DNA of 64,000 nt from an uncultured Candidatus Melainabacteria bacterium (GCA_934757275.1 CAKVLN010000006.1:1-64000), one strand, 5' to 3'; positions 27,088 through 36,156 are shown, counted from the stretch's first letter. The notes: generated by a model not told the origin, from the sequence alone. Numbers and translations are program-made.

Positions 27088-27573
27088 ATGGGACTTTTCA
27101 CAGATATTTACAATACCGTGGCTAAGTTCTTCCGCCCGCAAGAAGAACAGGGCGACGCATCTAAATCCGTTGCAACAAACCGCTTAAAACTTGTTCTTAT
27201 GCAAGATAGAACAAATCTAACTCCAAAAATTTTGGAACAAATGCGTGGCGAATTGATTGATTTGCTTTCTCGCTACGTTGAATTGGATAAAGAATTACTT
27301 GAACTTAACTTTGAACACGAAGGCGATCAAGTGGCATTAATGCTTTCTATTCCAGTTATTAGAGCTAAAGACGAAGAAGAAATTGAAGCAACTTTAAAAG
27401 CTGAAGCTGAAAAATTAGAGGCTAAGGCGGAAGAAATTAAAGAAGCCGCAGAAGAAAACAATGAAGAAGTTGAAAACTCTGAAAACGAAGAAGTTGAAGA
27501 AAATGCAGAGGAAGAAACTTCGGAGGAGGAAGTAGCTCAAAAGGCTGAAACAGAAGAAAAAGAAGAAGCATAG
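27088..27573 (+). CDS. minE: MinE with a long acidic C-terminal extension
   Basis: Stimulates MinD ATPase and sets the position of the Min proteins. Residues 1-95 are ordinary MinE: an N-terminal amphipathic helix (MGLFTDIYNTVAKFF), the MinD-binding segment with NRLKLVLMQDR, and the dimer domain ending in SIPVIRA. Residues 96-161 are almost entirely E, A, K and N, an added acidic tail absent from the typical 85-100-residue family members. No frameshift explains it, since the operon terminator follows the stop directly. The tail may be disordered or a coiled coil; its role is unknown. Confidence 0.92.
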   Translation: MGLFTDIYNTVAKFFRPQEEQGDASKSVATNRLKLVLMQDRTNLTPKILEQMRGELIDLLSRYVELDKELLELNFEHEGDQVALMLSIPVIRAKDEEEIEATLKAEAEKLEAKAEEIKEAAEENNEEVENSENEEVEENAEEETSEEEVAQKAETEEKEEA

Positions 27574-27591
27574 CTAAAACATGATAATTTC

Positions 27592-27627
27592 AAAACGCCT
27601 TTAAGAAATTTTTCTTAAAGGCGTTTT
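27592..27627 (+). terminator. min operon terminator
   Basis: Near-perfect 16-bp stem AAAACGCCTTTAAGAA/TTCTTAAAGGCGTTTT, ending in T-rich sequence. Confidence 0.9.
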
Positions 27628-27630
27628 ATT

Positions 27631-27659
27631 TTAATATCAAAATTTATTTATAGTATAAT
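27631..27659 (+). promoter_or_regulatory. Candidate promoter of the prephenate-dehydratase-like gene
   Basis: TTAATA, 17-base spacer, TATAAT, 23 bases upstream of the ATG. Confidence 0.5.
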
Positions 27660-27682
27660 AGACATTAGGTACGGAGTTTATT

Positions 27683-28528
27683 ATGTTTGAAGATTTTAAT
27701 GAAGTAGTTTGTTTAGGAATGGGCGGTTCGTATTCTGAAATTGCCAAGGATAAGCTTTTTAAGGCTTACGATTTATTTTTATATCAACGTTCTTTATCTT
27801 CTATAAAAGAATGCATAGAATATGTTGACGAAAATAGCAATGCAATTGCAGTTTTGCCTGTTGAAACAACTTACAAGGGAATTATTAGAGAAACTATCGA
27901 TAATTTAATTCAGACAAAAAACCAAAACATACAGATTTTAGCTGAAACAATAGTACCAGTTAATGATTGTATTTTGTCTAAAACTACTGAATTTTATAGT
28001 TTAACAGGCTTGATTGCAAACCCTAATGCACTAGGCAAGAGCAAAAATTTTGTTAAAGACGAAATGCCAAGACAGTTGAATATTGTTGTTGCAGAAAGCA
28101 TGGACGAAGCTGCTAGACTTTTGAGCAATTACAACTTGACTTATTCAATAATCGGTACGCACAAGACGGCTGAATTGTATAACCTTAACGTTTTAAAAGA
28201 ACATATAGAAGACGATAAAAATAACAATCGCAGATTTATCGTAATTGGTGATGCTGAAACTCAACCAACTGGCAAAGATAAGACTAGCTTAGTTTTATTC
28301 TTAAAGGATCGTCAAGGTGCTTTGCTAGATATAGTACAAATTTTTGTAAAGTACCAAATTAATATTACTCAAATAAATTCAAAAATGATGAATGATAATG
28401 CCGAAGAGCAAGCGGTATTTATTGATTTTGATGGTCATAAACATGACAAAATTATCAAAGACCTTATTTCAGAATTAGAGCCATTGTGCCAAAGTTCAAG
28501 AATTATAGGCTCTTATGCAAAATTTTAA
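27683..28528 (+). CDS. Prephenate dehydratase-like protein with ACT domain, catalytic motif altered
   Basis: Length (281) and layout match PheA-type prephenate dehydratase: a catalytic PDT domain (about 8-190) and a C-terminal ACT domain (about 200-280) that normally senses phenylalanine. However, key signatures are changed. The N-terminal GxxGTFSe motif reads GMGGSYSE, the PxENS motif reads PVETTYKG, and the catalytic TRF motif reads RRF (R183-F185), so the Thr needed for dehydration is missing. The ACT motif ESRP reads NSKM. It is therefore either a diverged dehydratase or a regulatory or otherwise repurposed homologue. It is monocistronic, ahead of the tRNA cluster. Confidence 0.75.
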   Translation: MFEDFNEVVCLGMGGSYSEIAKDKLFKAYDLFLYQRSLSSIKECIEYVDENSNAIAVLPVETTYKGIIRETIDNLIQTKNQNIQILAETIVPVNDCILSKTTEFYSLTGLIANPNALGKSKNFVKDEMPRQLNIVVAESMDEAARLLSNYNLTYSIIGTHKTAELYNLNVLKEHIEDDKNNNRRFIVIGDAETQPTGKDKTSLVLFLKDRQGALLDIVQIFVKYQINITQINSKMMNDNAEEQAVFIDFDGHKHDKIIKDLISELEPLCQSSRIIGSYAKF

Positions 28529-28555
28529 GTTAAAAAATAAAATTACATGAAATTG

Positions 28556-28584
28556 TTGACAATGAATTATGTTTAAGTTATTAT
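28556..28584 (+). promoter_or_regulatory. Promoter of the tRNA cluster
   Basis: TTGACA, 17-base spacer, TATTAT; the predicted start of transcription falls just before the first tRNA. This is the best consensus match noticed in the window. Confidence 0.75.
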
Positions 28585-28594
28585 AAATCTTGTC

Positions 28595-28666
28595 GCCGGT
28601 ATAGCTCAACGGTAGAGCAACGGTTTTGTAAACCGTAGGTTGTAGGTTCGATTCCTATTACCGGCT
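28595..28666 (+). tRNA. tRNA-Thr (TGT)
   Basis: Acceptor GCCGGTA pairs with TACCGGC. The anticodon stem encloses TTTGTAA with anticodon TGT, and the T loop GGTTCGATTCC is normal. CCA is not encoded. First gene of a three-tRNA unit. Confidence 0.95.
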
Positions 28667-28744
28667 TTTCTTATAAAAGAGAGTCTTCTCTTCTAGCCCT
28701 TGTGGCGCAAGAACTTTGTAAGGCAATAAGATTAGTTCTGAAGT

Positions 28745-28819
28745 ATGCCTTTGTGGCGCAGGGGTAGCGCACTCCCTTGGTAAGGGAGAGGCCACGAGTT
28801 CAAATCTCGTCAAAGGCAT
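28745..28819 (+). tRNA. tRNA-Thr (GGT)
   Basis: Acceptor TGCCTTT pairs with AAAGGCA. The anticodon stem CTCCC/GGGAG encloses TTGGTAA, so the anticodon is GGT. CCA is not encoded. Together with the preceding TGT isoacceptor it reads most Thr codons. Confidence 0.93.
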
Positions 28820-28837
28820 TTTATGAAAATTTAATAT

Positions 28838-28923
<86 letters not shown>

Positions 28924-28924
28924 T

Positions 28925-28955
28925 AAAAAAAGACTTCGCAAGGAGTCTTTTTTTT
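28925..28955. terminator. Bidirectional terminator of the tRNA unit and the rml operon
   Basis: AAAAAAGACT-tcgcaagg-AGTCTTTTTT. T runs on both strands suit the converging tRNA and rmlA transcripts. Confidence 0.85.
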
Positions 28956-28993
28956 ATGATTTACAACTTTACAAACAAGTTAATAAATAATGT

Positions 28994-29863
28994 CTAAATT
29001 AACTCTTCAATATATTTAAAATACTCATTTTTCTTATATTTTTTGGCGATTTCCTTAATTTGTTCTAAAGACATAAAACCAACACGATAAGCGATTTCTT
29101 CCAAGCATGCAATTTTAATACCCTGATTTTCTTCAATCGTTTGAACATATTGTCCAGCTTGCAAAAGTGATTTGTGTGTTCCAGTATCAAGCCACGCAAA
29201 ACCACGTCCAAATAATTCAACGTTCAACTTGCCTTTCTCTAAATAAATCTTATTCAAGTCTGTAATCTCTAGTTCGCCTCTTTTAGAAGGTTTCAAACTT
29301 TTTGCGTACTCAACAACTTTATTATCATAGAAATACAAACCCGTCACTGCATAATTTGATTTTGGTTTTTCTGGTTTTTCTTCTAAAGAAATAGCCTTCC
29401 CAGCCTCGTCAAACTCAACCACCCCAAATCTTTCTGGGTCTTTAACAGGATAGCCAAACACTGTTGCATTGCCATCATTTTGAGCGCTATTAACGGCTTT
29501 TTTAAGCATTGCAGAAAAACCTGCGCCATAAAATACGTTATCACCTAGAACCATTGCAACAGAATCGTCGCCAATAAATTCTTCGCCTAAAATAAACGCC
29601 TGCGCCAAACCATCTGGACTAGGTTGTTCTTTATAAGAAAATTTCACCCCAAATTGTTCGCCAGTTCCGAGAAGTTTTTCAAAGTTTGGTAAATCTTGAG
29701 GTGTAGATATAATAAGAATATCCTTTATTCCAGCAAGCATTAAAACTGAAATTGGATAATAAATCATTGGTTTATCATAAATAGGAAGTAACTGTTTAGA
29801 AACCCCAATTGTACTAGGATATAAACGAGTTCCACTTCCACCTGCTAAAACAATACCTTTCAT
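28994..29863 (-). CDS. rmlA: Glucose-1-phosphate thymidylyltransferase
   Basis: Makes dTDP-glucose from dTTP and glucose-1-phosphate, the entry step to dTDP-deoxysugars. The nucleotide-binding motif [20 protein letters not shown] is at the N-terminus, and VLGDNVFYG and [15 protein letters not shown] follow as usual. Its 289 residues match the RmlA family. It is the last gene of a minus-strand glycan operon, 36 bases after rmlB. dTDP-glucose made here probably supplies both RmlB and, through the 4-keto sugar, the aminotransferase at 53.5 kb. Confidence 0.97.
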   Translation of the reverse strand: MKGIVLAGGSGTRLYPSTIGVSKQLLPIYDKPMIYYPISVLMLAGIKDILIISTPQDLPNFEKLLGTGEQFGVKFSYKEQPSPDGLAQAFILGEEFIGDDSVAMVLGDNVFYGAGFSAMLKKAVNSAQNDGNATVFGYPVKDPERFGVVEFDEAGKAISLEEKPEKPKSNYAVTGLYFYDNKVVEYAKSLKPSKRGELEITDLNKIYLEKGKLNVELFGRGFAWLDTGTHKSLLQAGQYVQTIEENQGIKIACLEEIAYRVGFMSLEQIKEIAKKYKKNEYFKYIEELI

Positions 29864-29899
29864 ATCTTACACCTCATATATTTACTTTATTACTACCTG

Positions 29900-30880
29900 C
29901 TACAAGCAAACTTTCTTTGCCTCAATAGCCTTAATCCAATCTTGATTGTTCAAATACCAATCAATAGTAATCTTGATACCTTCTTCAAACGTCAAAGACG
30001 GTTTCCAACCCAATTCAGAAGTAATTTTGTCATTTGAAATTGCATAACGTCTGTCGTGACCTAGTCTATCTTCTACATACTTAATTGAAGTCTCGTCTTT
30101 ACCCATTGCCTCAAGAATTAAGCGAGTAATTTCCATGTTAGTTTTTTCATTATGTCCACCAATATTATAAACTTCGCCCACTTTACCTTTGTGAAGTACA
30201 ACATCAATAGCCTCGCAATGATCGTAAACATATAACCAATCACGAACATTCAAGCCATCACCATAAACAGGAACTTTTTCGCCCTTCAATAGTTGAGAAA
30301 TAAAGAAAGGAATCAACTTTTCTGGATACTGGTAAGGACCGTAGTTATTTGAACATCTTGTGTTCAAGGTTGGCAAACCATAAGTTTCACGATAAGCTCT
30401 AACCAGCATATCTGCACTTGCTTTACTTGCAGAATATGGCGAATTTGGAGCAAGTGGAGTTGTTTCATAGAAATAACCAGTCTTGCCTAAAGTTCCATAA
30501 ACTTCATCTGTGGACACCTGCAAATATCTTTCTACGCCTATTTCTTTGCTTGCTTGAAGCAAGTTCAAAGTGCCTTGAACATTTGTTTCTACAAAAATTT
30601 CGGGGTGTTTAATTGAATTATCAACGTGAGATTCTGCAGCAAAATTTATCACGCAATCAGCCTCTGCAACTAATTCTCGTACCAATTTTCTGTCGCAAAT
30701 GTTTCCGTGAACGAATTTGTAATTCGGATTGTTTTCAACATCTCTCAAGTTTTCAATATTACCGCAATAAGTCAATGCGTCTAGGTTTATTATTTTATAA
30801 TCGGGGTGTTTTTTTAATTCATGTCTTACAAAACAACTTCCAATAAAACCTGCACCACCTGTCACTAACAATGTTGTCAT
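29900..30880 (-). CDS. rmlB: dTDP-glucose 4,6-dehydratase
   Basis: Converts dTDP-glucose to dTDP-4-keto-6-deoxyglucose. An extended SDR with GGAGFIGS near the N-terminus, the STDEVYG motif carrying the catalytic Asp-Glu pair, and YSASKASAD with the Tyr/Lys pair. At 326 residues it is full length. Its start overlaps the end of rmlC by one base. The 4-keto product is the branch point between rhamnose (RmlC, RmlD) and 4- or 3-amino sugars. Confidence 0.97.
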   Translation of the reverse strand: MTTLLVTGGAGFIGSCFVRHELKKHPDYKIINLDALTYCGNIENLRDVENNPNYKFVHGNICDRKLVRELVAEADCVINFAAESHVDNSIKHPEIFVETNVQGTLNLLQASKEIGVERYLQVSTDEVYGTLGKTGYFYETTPLAPNSPYSASKASADMLVRAYRETYGLPTLNTRCSNNYGPYQYPEKLIPFFISQLLKGEKVPVYGDGLNVRDWLYVYDHCEAIDVVLHKGKVGEVYNIGGHNEKTNMEITRLILEAMGKDETSIKYVEDRLGHDRRYAISNDKITSELGWKPSLTFEEGIKITIDWYLNNQDWIKAIEAKKVCL

Positions 30881-31437
30881 TATATCAACTCCTCTTTATT
30901 AATTTCTGCAAATTTTGGTTGAACCTTGTCTTTTTCTGACAAAATAGGTTCAAAATCGATTTCCCAATCAATATTTATATCTTTATCGTTCCACAAAATT
31001 CCTCTATCTGCTTGCGGAGCGTATTCACCACTTGCCTTATATAAAAGTTCTGCTTCATCTGATAGCACAACAAAGCCGTGTGCAAAACCTTCTGGAATAA
31101 ATAGCATGTGCTTGTTATCTTCTGACAACTCAACCTTTACATATTGCCCGAAAGTCGCAGAATTTGGTCTGATATCAACCGCCACATCATAAATTCTACC
31201 TTTTGAACATCTAACAAGTTTTGCTTGTCCGTGAGGTTTTGCTTGATAATGCAACCCTCGCAAAACGTGCGCTGATGATTTGGAATGATTATCTTGATTA
31301 AATTCTACATCAATTCCGTTTGCTATAAAATCTGACTTTTTGTAGCTTTCCATAAAAAAGCCACGATTATCACCAAAAACTTTTGGCTTAACTAAAATTA
31401 CATCTTTTATCTTTTGCGGTTCAAATTCAAATGGCAT
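30880..31437 (-). CDS. rmlC: dTDP-4-dehydrorhamnose 3,5-epimerase
   Basis: Epimerises the 4-keto-6-deoxy sugar at C3 and C5. A cupin protein of 185 residues with LRGLHYQ carrying the catalytic His, and the family segments GRIYDVAVDIRPNS and FIPEGFAHGF. rmlD, which completes dTDP-rhamnose, is not in the window; it may lie elsewhere in the genome, or the epimerised sugar may be diverted. It overlaps rmlB by one base. Confidence 0.95.
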   Translation of the reverse strand: MPFEFEPQKIKDVILVKPKVFGDNRGFFMESYKKSDFIANGIDVEFNQDNHSKSSAHVLRGLHYQAKPHGQAKLVRCSKGRIYDVAVDIRPNSATFGQYVKVELSEDNKHMLFIPEGFAHGFVVLSDEAELLYKASGEYAPQADRGILWNDKDINIDWEIDFEPILSEKDKVQPKFAEINKEELI

Positions 31438-31513
31438 TAATTATTCCTTTCACAACACTATTTTTCATTTTTTATCACTTCTTTTTTTATTCTCATTTTT
31501 AAACCCAAAATAA

Positions 31514-32464
31514 TCAAGGTTGTTCTTTTAATTCCCAACCTACTTTCTTGACGAATGGCAAAAATATTATTAACAGCATATAGCAAACTATATTGTAAAT
31601 TTTTAAATATTGTAAATTTTTAAATATTGTAAATTTTTCACAGTTATTGTTTATTATCAAGTCTGCAAATTTTGTTTTATTATCTCTAATATATTCAGGA
31701 AAAGTTTCATCAATACAGACAGGCATTAAATAATATTTGTCCAAAAATTTCTTAGAATTTATAAGTTTTACACCTTCTTCTTTTGTTGAAATGTCTTTAT
31801 CACCTTCTAAAATTGCAGAATATTTTGTTATAAGAGCATCTACACCACCAATATATGAAAAATGCCAACCAGCGTGTTTTATATGTTTTTGTTTATTACC
31901 ATAATACAATCTTATTAAAGTTGGCGTTGTTCCAATATTCACATCAGGAACTATTCCATATTTTTTATTAGAAGTGTTATTTAATATTGATTTACAATTT
32001 TTATATGATAAAAGTTTTGTTCCATGTGTCCAATTTAAACCGACTGTATAGTTATTCAAAAAATAAGTATAGACATCTAGGTCAAAAGCCACTATTTTAT
32101 TTAGATTATAGACCTTTTTAATCAATTCTGGTCTTGGAATTTCATCTAAGTCAGAAATCATAATAATATCATCATCTTGACATTTTTTTAGACCTTCCAT
32201 TATATAATTTCTTTGCAAGTTCTCTATTGTCCAAGCCTCTAATTGTTCATCAGCAGGAAAGTCATTAAGAACTAAGTGTATAATTTTATCTTCAAATTGC
32301 TTAAATCGTTCTTTATTATTCTCGTAATATAGCTCTTTTGGTTTATTTTTATAAGTTCTTGTGGCTTCAACCAACACAAATTTATCCACGACTTCATTTA
32401 AAATGTTTAGTCTTATTTCTAATAAATCTAATTCATTAAAAAAAGTAAAGCAATCGTATATCAT
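31514..32464 (-). CDS. Glycosyltransferase, family 17-like
   Basis: A 316-residue enzyme resembling GT17 (beta-1,4-N-acetylglucosaminyltransferase type): N-terminal YDCFTFFNELDLLEIRL, VEATRTYKNKPKELYY, and MISDLDEIPRP with the DxD motif. HAGWHFSYIGG is a further family segment. The last 45 residues include codons from three 17-bp tandem repeats and end in a hydrophobic stretch, perhaps a membrane tether. GT17 is best known in eukaryotes but also occurs in bacterial glycan loci. It is preceded by a GT2 gene and followed by rmlC. Confidence 0.78.
   Translation of the reverse strand: MIYDCFTFFNELDLLEIRLNILNEVVDKFVLVEATRTYKNKPKELYYENNKERFKQFEDKIIHLVLNDFPADEQLEAWTIENLQRNYIMEGLKKCQDDDIIMISDLDEIPRPELIKKVYNLNKIVAFDLDVYTYFLNNYTVGLNWTHGTKLLSYKNCKSILNNTSNKKYGIVPDVNIGTTPTLIRLYYGNKQKHIKHAGWHFSYIGGVDALITKYSAILEGDKDISTKEEGVKLINSKKFLDKYYLMPVCIDETFPEYIRDNKTKFADLIINNNCEKFTIFKNLQYLKIYNIVCYMLLIIFLPFVKKVGWELKEQP
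31586..31640. repeat. Tandem 17-bp repeat inside the GT17 gene
   Basis: Three copies of an AATATTGTAAATTTTTA-type unit. Three copies make 51 bases, so the reading frame is kept; a change of one copy would shift it near the C-terminus. Confidence 0.75.
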
Positions 32465-32485
32465 GCCAGCAAACTCCTAAGACCT

Positions 32486-33262
32486 TTACACCATATCGTT
32501 TACCAAACTTTTTCTTTTTCTAAAAGATAAGATTAGTTTTACACCCAAAAGCCACATTCTAATACCATTTAAACGTCCTTCAATATAAAAAATTCTTTTA
32601 TACCACGGATAAAACATATTATCAAAAAGTTTTCTATCCTTTTTACAGATAGGATTCATAATTTTTAAGCCGTGTGTCAAACTACCATAATGGTATATCA
32701 ATTGACCATTAACAAAATAATTTTGGCGTCCTAGTTGCTTATTTTTTTCAAACAACCAAGTATCTCCGTGAACGATTTTTAAACTTTCAGGAATTTCAAC
32801 ATAAGAACTTTTATAAAAGAAAATTGCAATTCCCCAAAATATGTCCATATATTTTTCTGGTTGCAAAATTATCTCTGTATTGTCATTATTCTCTTTTATA
32901 ACATTTGTTACTTTAACATATTGTGAAGAGTTAATTCCTACACAGCCCATCTCTTGAGACATTTTTGCAACTACTTGTGAACAAAGATTATCTGAAATAA
33001 TAATATCATCATTCAACAAAGCTACAATCTCATTCTTAGCCTCTTTTGTACCCAAATTCCAGCTTGGATTAACAAACAAATTCTCTTCTGGAGTTATAAT
33101 TCTCAACTTTGCGCTAGAATACTCCAAACCCTTCAAAGAGTTATCAATCAAAATTATCTCATCGACAACATCGTCTTTTTCCAATGTAGCAAGAAGATTA
33201 ACCAACAAGTCAACATTCTTCTGCAAAGTTGGAATGACTACACTCAACTTTTTATTACTCAT
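32486..33262 (-). CDS. Family 2 glycosyltransferase
   Basis: A 258-residue GT-A fold enzyme. LSVVIPTLQ opens the protein, EIILIDNS follows, then NPSWNLGTKEA and ALLNDDIIIS, where NDD serves as the metal-binding DxD. No transmembrane helices are evident, so it is a cytoplasmic single-sugar transferase building a glycan repeat. Sugar and acceptor are unknown. It stands in an operon with two GT9 enzymes and a GT8/GT-D fusion upstream. Confidence 0.83.
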   Translation of the reverse strand: MSNKKLSVVIPTLQKNVDLLVNLLATLEKDDVVDEIILIDNSLKGLEYSSAKLRIITPEENLFVNPSWNLGTKEAKNEIVALLNDDIIISDNLCSQVVAKMSQEMGCVGINSSQYVKVTNVIKENNDNTEIILQPEKYMDIFWGIAIFFYKSSYVEIPESLKIVHGDTWLFEKNKQLGRQNYFVNGQLIYHYGSLTHGLKIMNPICKKDRKLFDNMFYPWYKRIFYIEGRLNGIRMWLLGVKLILSFRKRKSLVNDMV

Positions 33263-33287
33263 TTATTTTACCCTTAGACACCTTAGT

Positions 33288-34223
33288 CTAAAGTATACCA
33301 CAAAGAGTATCGAATATATTGTTTGATGTAATATTATCATCTAAAATCTTTACATTGTAAATTTCTGGGTTTGGTGCCCAAAATTCTGAATTGCCAGCTT
33401 TATAAAACAAACAAACTGTTGGGACTTCTAGTGCATACCCTAAATGCATCGTACCAGTATCAACGCTAACAAGAGCCTTGCAGTTTCTCAAAACTTTTGC
33501 AAGTTCTGGAATAGTTGTTTTATTTGTCAAATCTACAAACTCACAGTTTGCACGTTTAAGAGCCTCTGCGTACTGTTTTGTCTTTTCACCAACGCCACAA
33601 AATAAAACCTTATATTTTTTATTATTTATTCCTTTTGAATTAATCTGATTAATCAAATCAACACCGGTTTCAATCGGGCAATCTTTTACAACGTCTTTAC
33701 TTACGGTGCAAAGAGCAATATAGTTTTCGCCCTCTGCAACAAGTTCTTTGAGCGAAGCTGGAATTTCTTTTGCAATTTCATATTTGATAGGAAAATTTTC
33801 AATTGGTTTCTTTGTAACTTTGCTTAGCAAATTGGCATGCTCTTCTTGCACGGTTGTCGTACATTTTTTATCTCTAAACAAAATTCGCTTTGCACCCAAA
33901 AGCTTTGAAATAATGATATTTCGTTCATTACGATAAATCACAAACGACATATCAGCGTTTTTGTAAGGAAAATTTTTAATAAACTTCAACATTCCGCCAA
34001 AGCCTTTATTTTCGCCCTTTTTATCATAAATAATAACTTCGTCAACGTCCTTCTGGTATTTTGCAACGTCAAAAAACGGTTTGTCTACGATATAAACAAT
34101 TTTGGCGTTTGGATATTCCTTGCGTAAATTCTGACAAAGCGTATTACACAACAAAACATCGCCAAAGAAACAAGTATTGAAAATCAAGCAAATCGGATTG
34201 TCAGAAATCTTTGTATTAAACAT
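33288..34223 (-). CDS. Family 9 glycosyltransferase (heptosyltransferase-like)
   Basis: About 311 residues of GT-B fold resembling ADP-heptose:LPS heptosyltransferases. The N-terminal Rossmann part has NTCFFGDVLLCNTLC, where FGD corresponds to the GD motif of the family. The C-terminal part has LVSVDTGTMHLGYAL, the conserved nucleotide-sugar loop. The ATG at 34223 is chosen over an in-frame ATG six bases earlier because GGAG lies six bases upstream. It overlaps the preceding gene. GT9 enzymes here suggest an LPS-like core or another heptose-containing glycan. Confidence 0.82.
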   Translation of the reverse strand: MFNTKISDNPICLIFNTCFFGDVLLCNTLCQNLRKEYPNAKIVYIVDKPFFDVAKYQKDVDEVIIYDKKGENKGFGGMLKFIKNFPYKNADMSFVIYRNERNIIISKLLGAKRILFRDKKCTTTVQEEHANLLSKVTKKPIENFPIKYEIAKEIPASLKELVAEGENYIALCTVSKDVVKDCPIETGVDLINQINSKGINNKKYKVLFCGVGEKTKQYAEALKRANCEFVDLTNKTTIPELAKVLRNCKALVSVDTGTMHLGYALEVPTVCLFYKAGNSEFWAPNPEIYNVKILDDNITSNNIFDTLCGIL

Positions 34224-36156
34224 TCTCATCTCCTATGCTCAAGTTTTTAATAATCTCTTTTTCATAATTAGAGTTATTTAGCGCAGTAACTACTCTTCCA
34301 CCCTTTGCCTCATTTACATACTTATTCTTGATAGCAACCTTCTTTTTTGCACCCATTCTGAACCATTCGTACTCAATATCCAAATGTCCCAAATCAAGCG
34401 CACGATAACCATTTTTTGCCAAATCGTAAGCCAAAACAGTTGCGGTTGGACCTAAAGCTAAAATAAACATATCGTCTTTTGATTGATTCAAGCATTCTCC
34501 TAAGATTTCTTCATACTTTGAATAAGCGTCTTTTGCTGGGCAAAGTATTCTCTTGATTGAATTACAATTGTCAAACAAATCATTACCGACACCCAAACGG
34601 GAAGCCTCACCTTCAACAATAACAAGGTTTTTCTTTTCCCAAACCTGTTTAAAATCTTGAAAATATTTTTTACAAACAGTTTTATCCTTTACACCATGGT
34701 AAGGTCGAGAAACCTCTGTATCATAGTATTGTTTCTTCAAATCAAGCAAAGGATTAATTTCCGCTCTATGATAAACAATATATTTGCGCCAGAAATTACC
34801 TTCGTCCTCGGTATATTGTTCCAATGAATCAAACATATCGGGAATTGCAACCATAATATTTTCATCATCTGAAACCAAAATTTCACGCATTTTATCTGCA
34901 AGAGTTTCTGAATATCTTTGGAAAGGCAAATCTTCACCCAAAATCAAGTTAAATTCGCCATCACCAAATCTTGTTAGTGATTTATTAGAATTAACTAGCG
35001 CCTTCAACGTACTAATTCTTGATTTAACTTTCGGGCAGAATTGCATCATGCCTTTGTGTTCGTAATTTTTATTTAGTCGTTTGATTTCCGCCTTTGAAAG
35101 TTTATTTTTTCTAATCGTAAATTTCATTCCAAAAGCATAAATAAAATATCTGTCTTTTGAGTTTTTCTGAACCTTACAAATTGGAAGAAGTCCTAAAAAT
35201 GAATAATAATTGTAGTATTCATCTTCCTTCTTTTTGATTAGTCTCGGCAAATAAGTTTTTGCTAAAGCCTCATAAAATCTAGGTCTTAGGAAGAAAATCG
35301 GGCGATATTTTACATATCCCAAAACTGATGCAACTTGATTTTCTACCGTCCAATGGTGATAATCTTTGTCAGACATTTTCCATGGTGTTAATTGTAAATA
35401 CTTGAAATACAAAGCTCTATGGTAGCTAAAAGAGCCATAATGCCACGGTTTTTTCTTCGCTACAAAATGAATCGCACGAGGCTTGTTTGTATAACTAGAA
35501 CGGTTTGTGAAGTTGCTAGACTGCACATTCCACTCATCTTCAACAATTAAAATTCTATCCTTCAACACCTCATTGATAATTTCTTGATCGCCAAGTTTAA
35601 TCGTATCGATGTGTTCTTTTGTCCATTCCAAAAACTGAGTTTCAATATTTTGTTTCTTTAAATTATCTAAGTCCATAACCAGCATGCCAGCATTAACATA
35701 GTTATGATTTTTTCTAAGTTCTCTTTTGTTAATATCTCTAACTCCTGCAAGCGGAAGGTCGCCCAAATTCTTGTTAAACAAGTCTTTCAAGCTAGAATTG
35801 ATTACAAAATCGCAGTCAAAATAAATTACTCTTGAAACATCTGGAAGCAAGGTTGGAAGTTTTAAACGATAATAAGTCGCAAGCGTAATGTATGAGTGAG
35901 TTTTAACCTTTTTATAATCTTCAAACATGCTTTCATCAATTTTGATAAAATTAATGTCACAATTCTTGATTGATTTTAGCTCTAAAATTCTGTTCTTGTT
36001 TTCGTCTAAAATTCCACCATCTAAAACATAAAACGTTAGTTCGTCTTCTGAATTAGCATTCGCCAAAACTGATGCAATAACAACACCTGCGTGGCGTGCG
36101 TAATTATCGTCACAAGCTAAACATACGTTTATTTTATTATTTTCTGACATTTCCAC
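34216..36156 (-). CDS. Bifunctional glycosyltransferase: GT8 domain fused to GT-D (DUF1792) domain
   Basis: A 646-residue fusion. Residues about 8-275 are a GT8 domain (LACDDNYARHAGVVIASVL, DxD in RVIYFDCDFVINSS, YVNAGMLVMDL, and the AIHFVAKKKPWHY end). Residues about 370-630 are a DUF1792/GT-D domain, recognised by SLTRFGDGEFNLILG, whose Asp/Glu are the expected metal and nucleotide ligands, and by LALGPTATVLAYDLA. Two successive sugars are probably added by one polypeptide. The gene overlaps its upstream neighbour by 20 bases and its downstream one by 8, so all three are translationally coupled. Confidence 0.85.
   Translation of the reverse strand: MEMSENNKINVCLACDDNYARHAGVVIASVLANANSEDELTFYVLDGGILDENKNRILELKSIKNCDINFIKIDESMFEDYKKVKTHSYITLATYYRLKLPTLLPDVSRVIYFDCDFVINSSLKDLFNKNLGDLPLAGVRDINKRELRKNHNYVNAGMLVMDLDNLKKQNIETQFLEWTKEHIDTIKLGDQEIINEVLKDRILIVEDEWNVQSSNFTNRSSYTNKPRAIHFVAKKKPWHYGSFSYHRALYFKYLQLTPWKMSDKDYHHWTVENQVASVLGYVKYRPIFFLRPRFYEALAKTYLPRLIKKKEDEYYNYYSFLGLLPICKVQKNSKDRYFIYAFGMKFTIRKNKLSKAEIKRLNKNYEHKGMMQFCPKVKSRISTLKALVNSNKSLTRFGDGEFNLILGEDLPFQRYSETLADKMREILVSDDENIMVAIPDMFDSLEQYTEDEGNFWRKYIVYHRAEINPLLDLKKQYYDTEVSRPYHGVKDKTVCKKYFQDFKQVWEKKNLVIVEGEASRLGVGNDLFDNCNSIKRILCPAKDAYSKYEEILGECLNQSKDDMFILALGPTATVLAYDLAKNGYRALDLGHLDIEYEWFRMGAKKKVAIKNKYVNEAKGGRVVTALNNSNYEKEIIKNLSIGDENV

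Noticed and set aside
28994-31437. Complete dTDP-rhamnose pathway
   Set aside because: No rmlD was found in the window; only rmlA, rmlB and rmlC can be supported.
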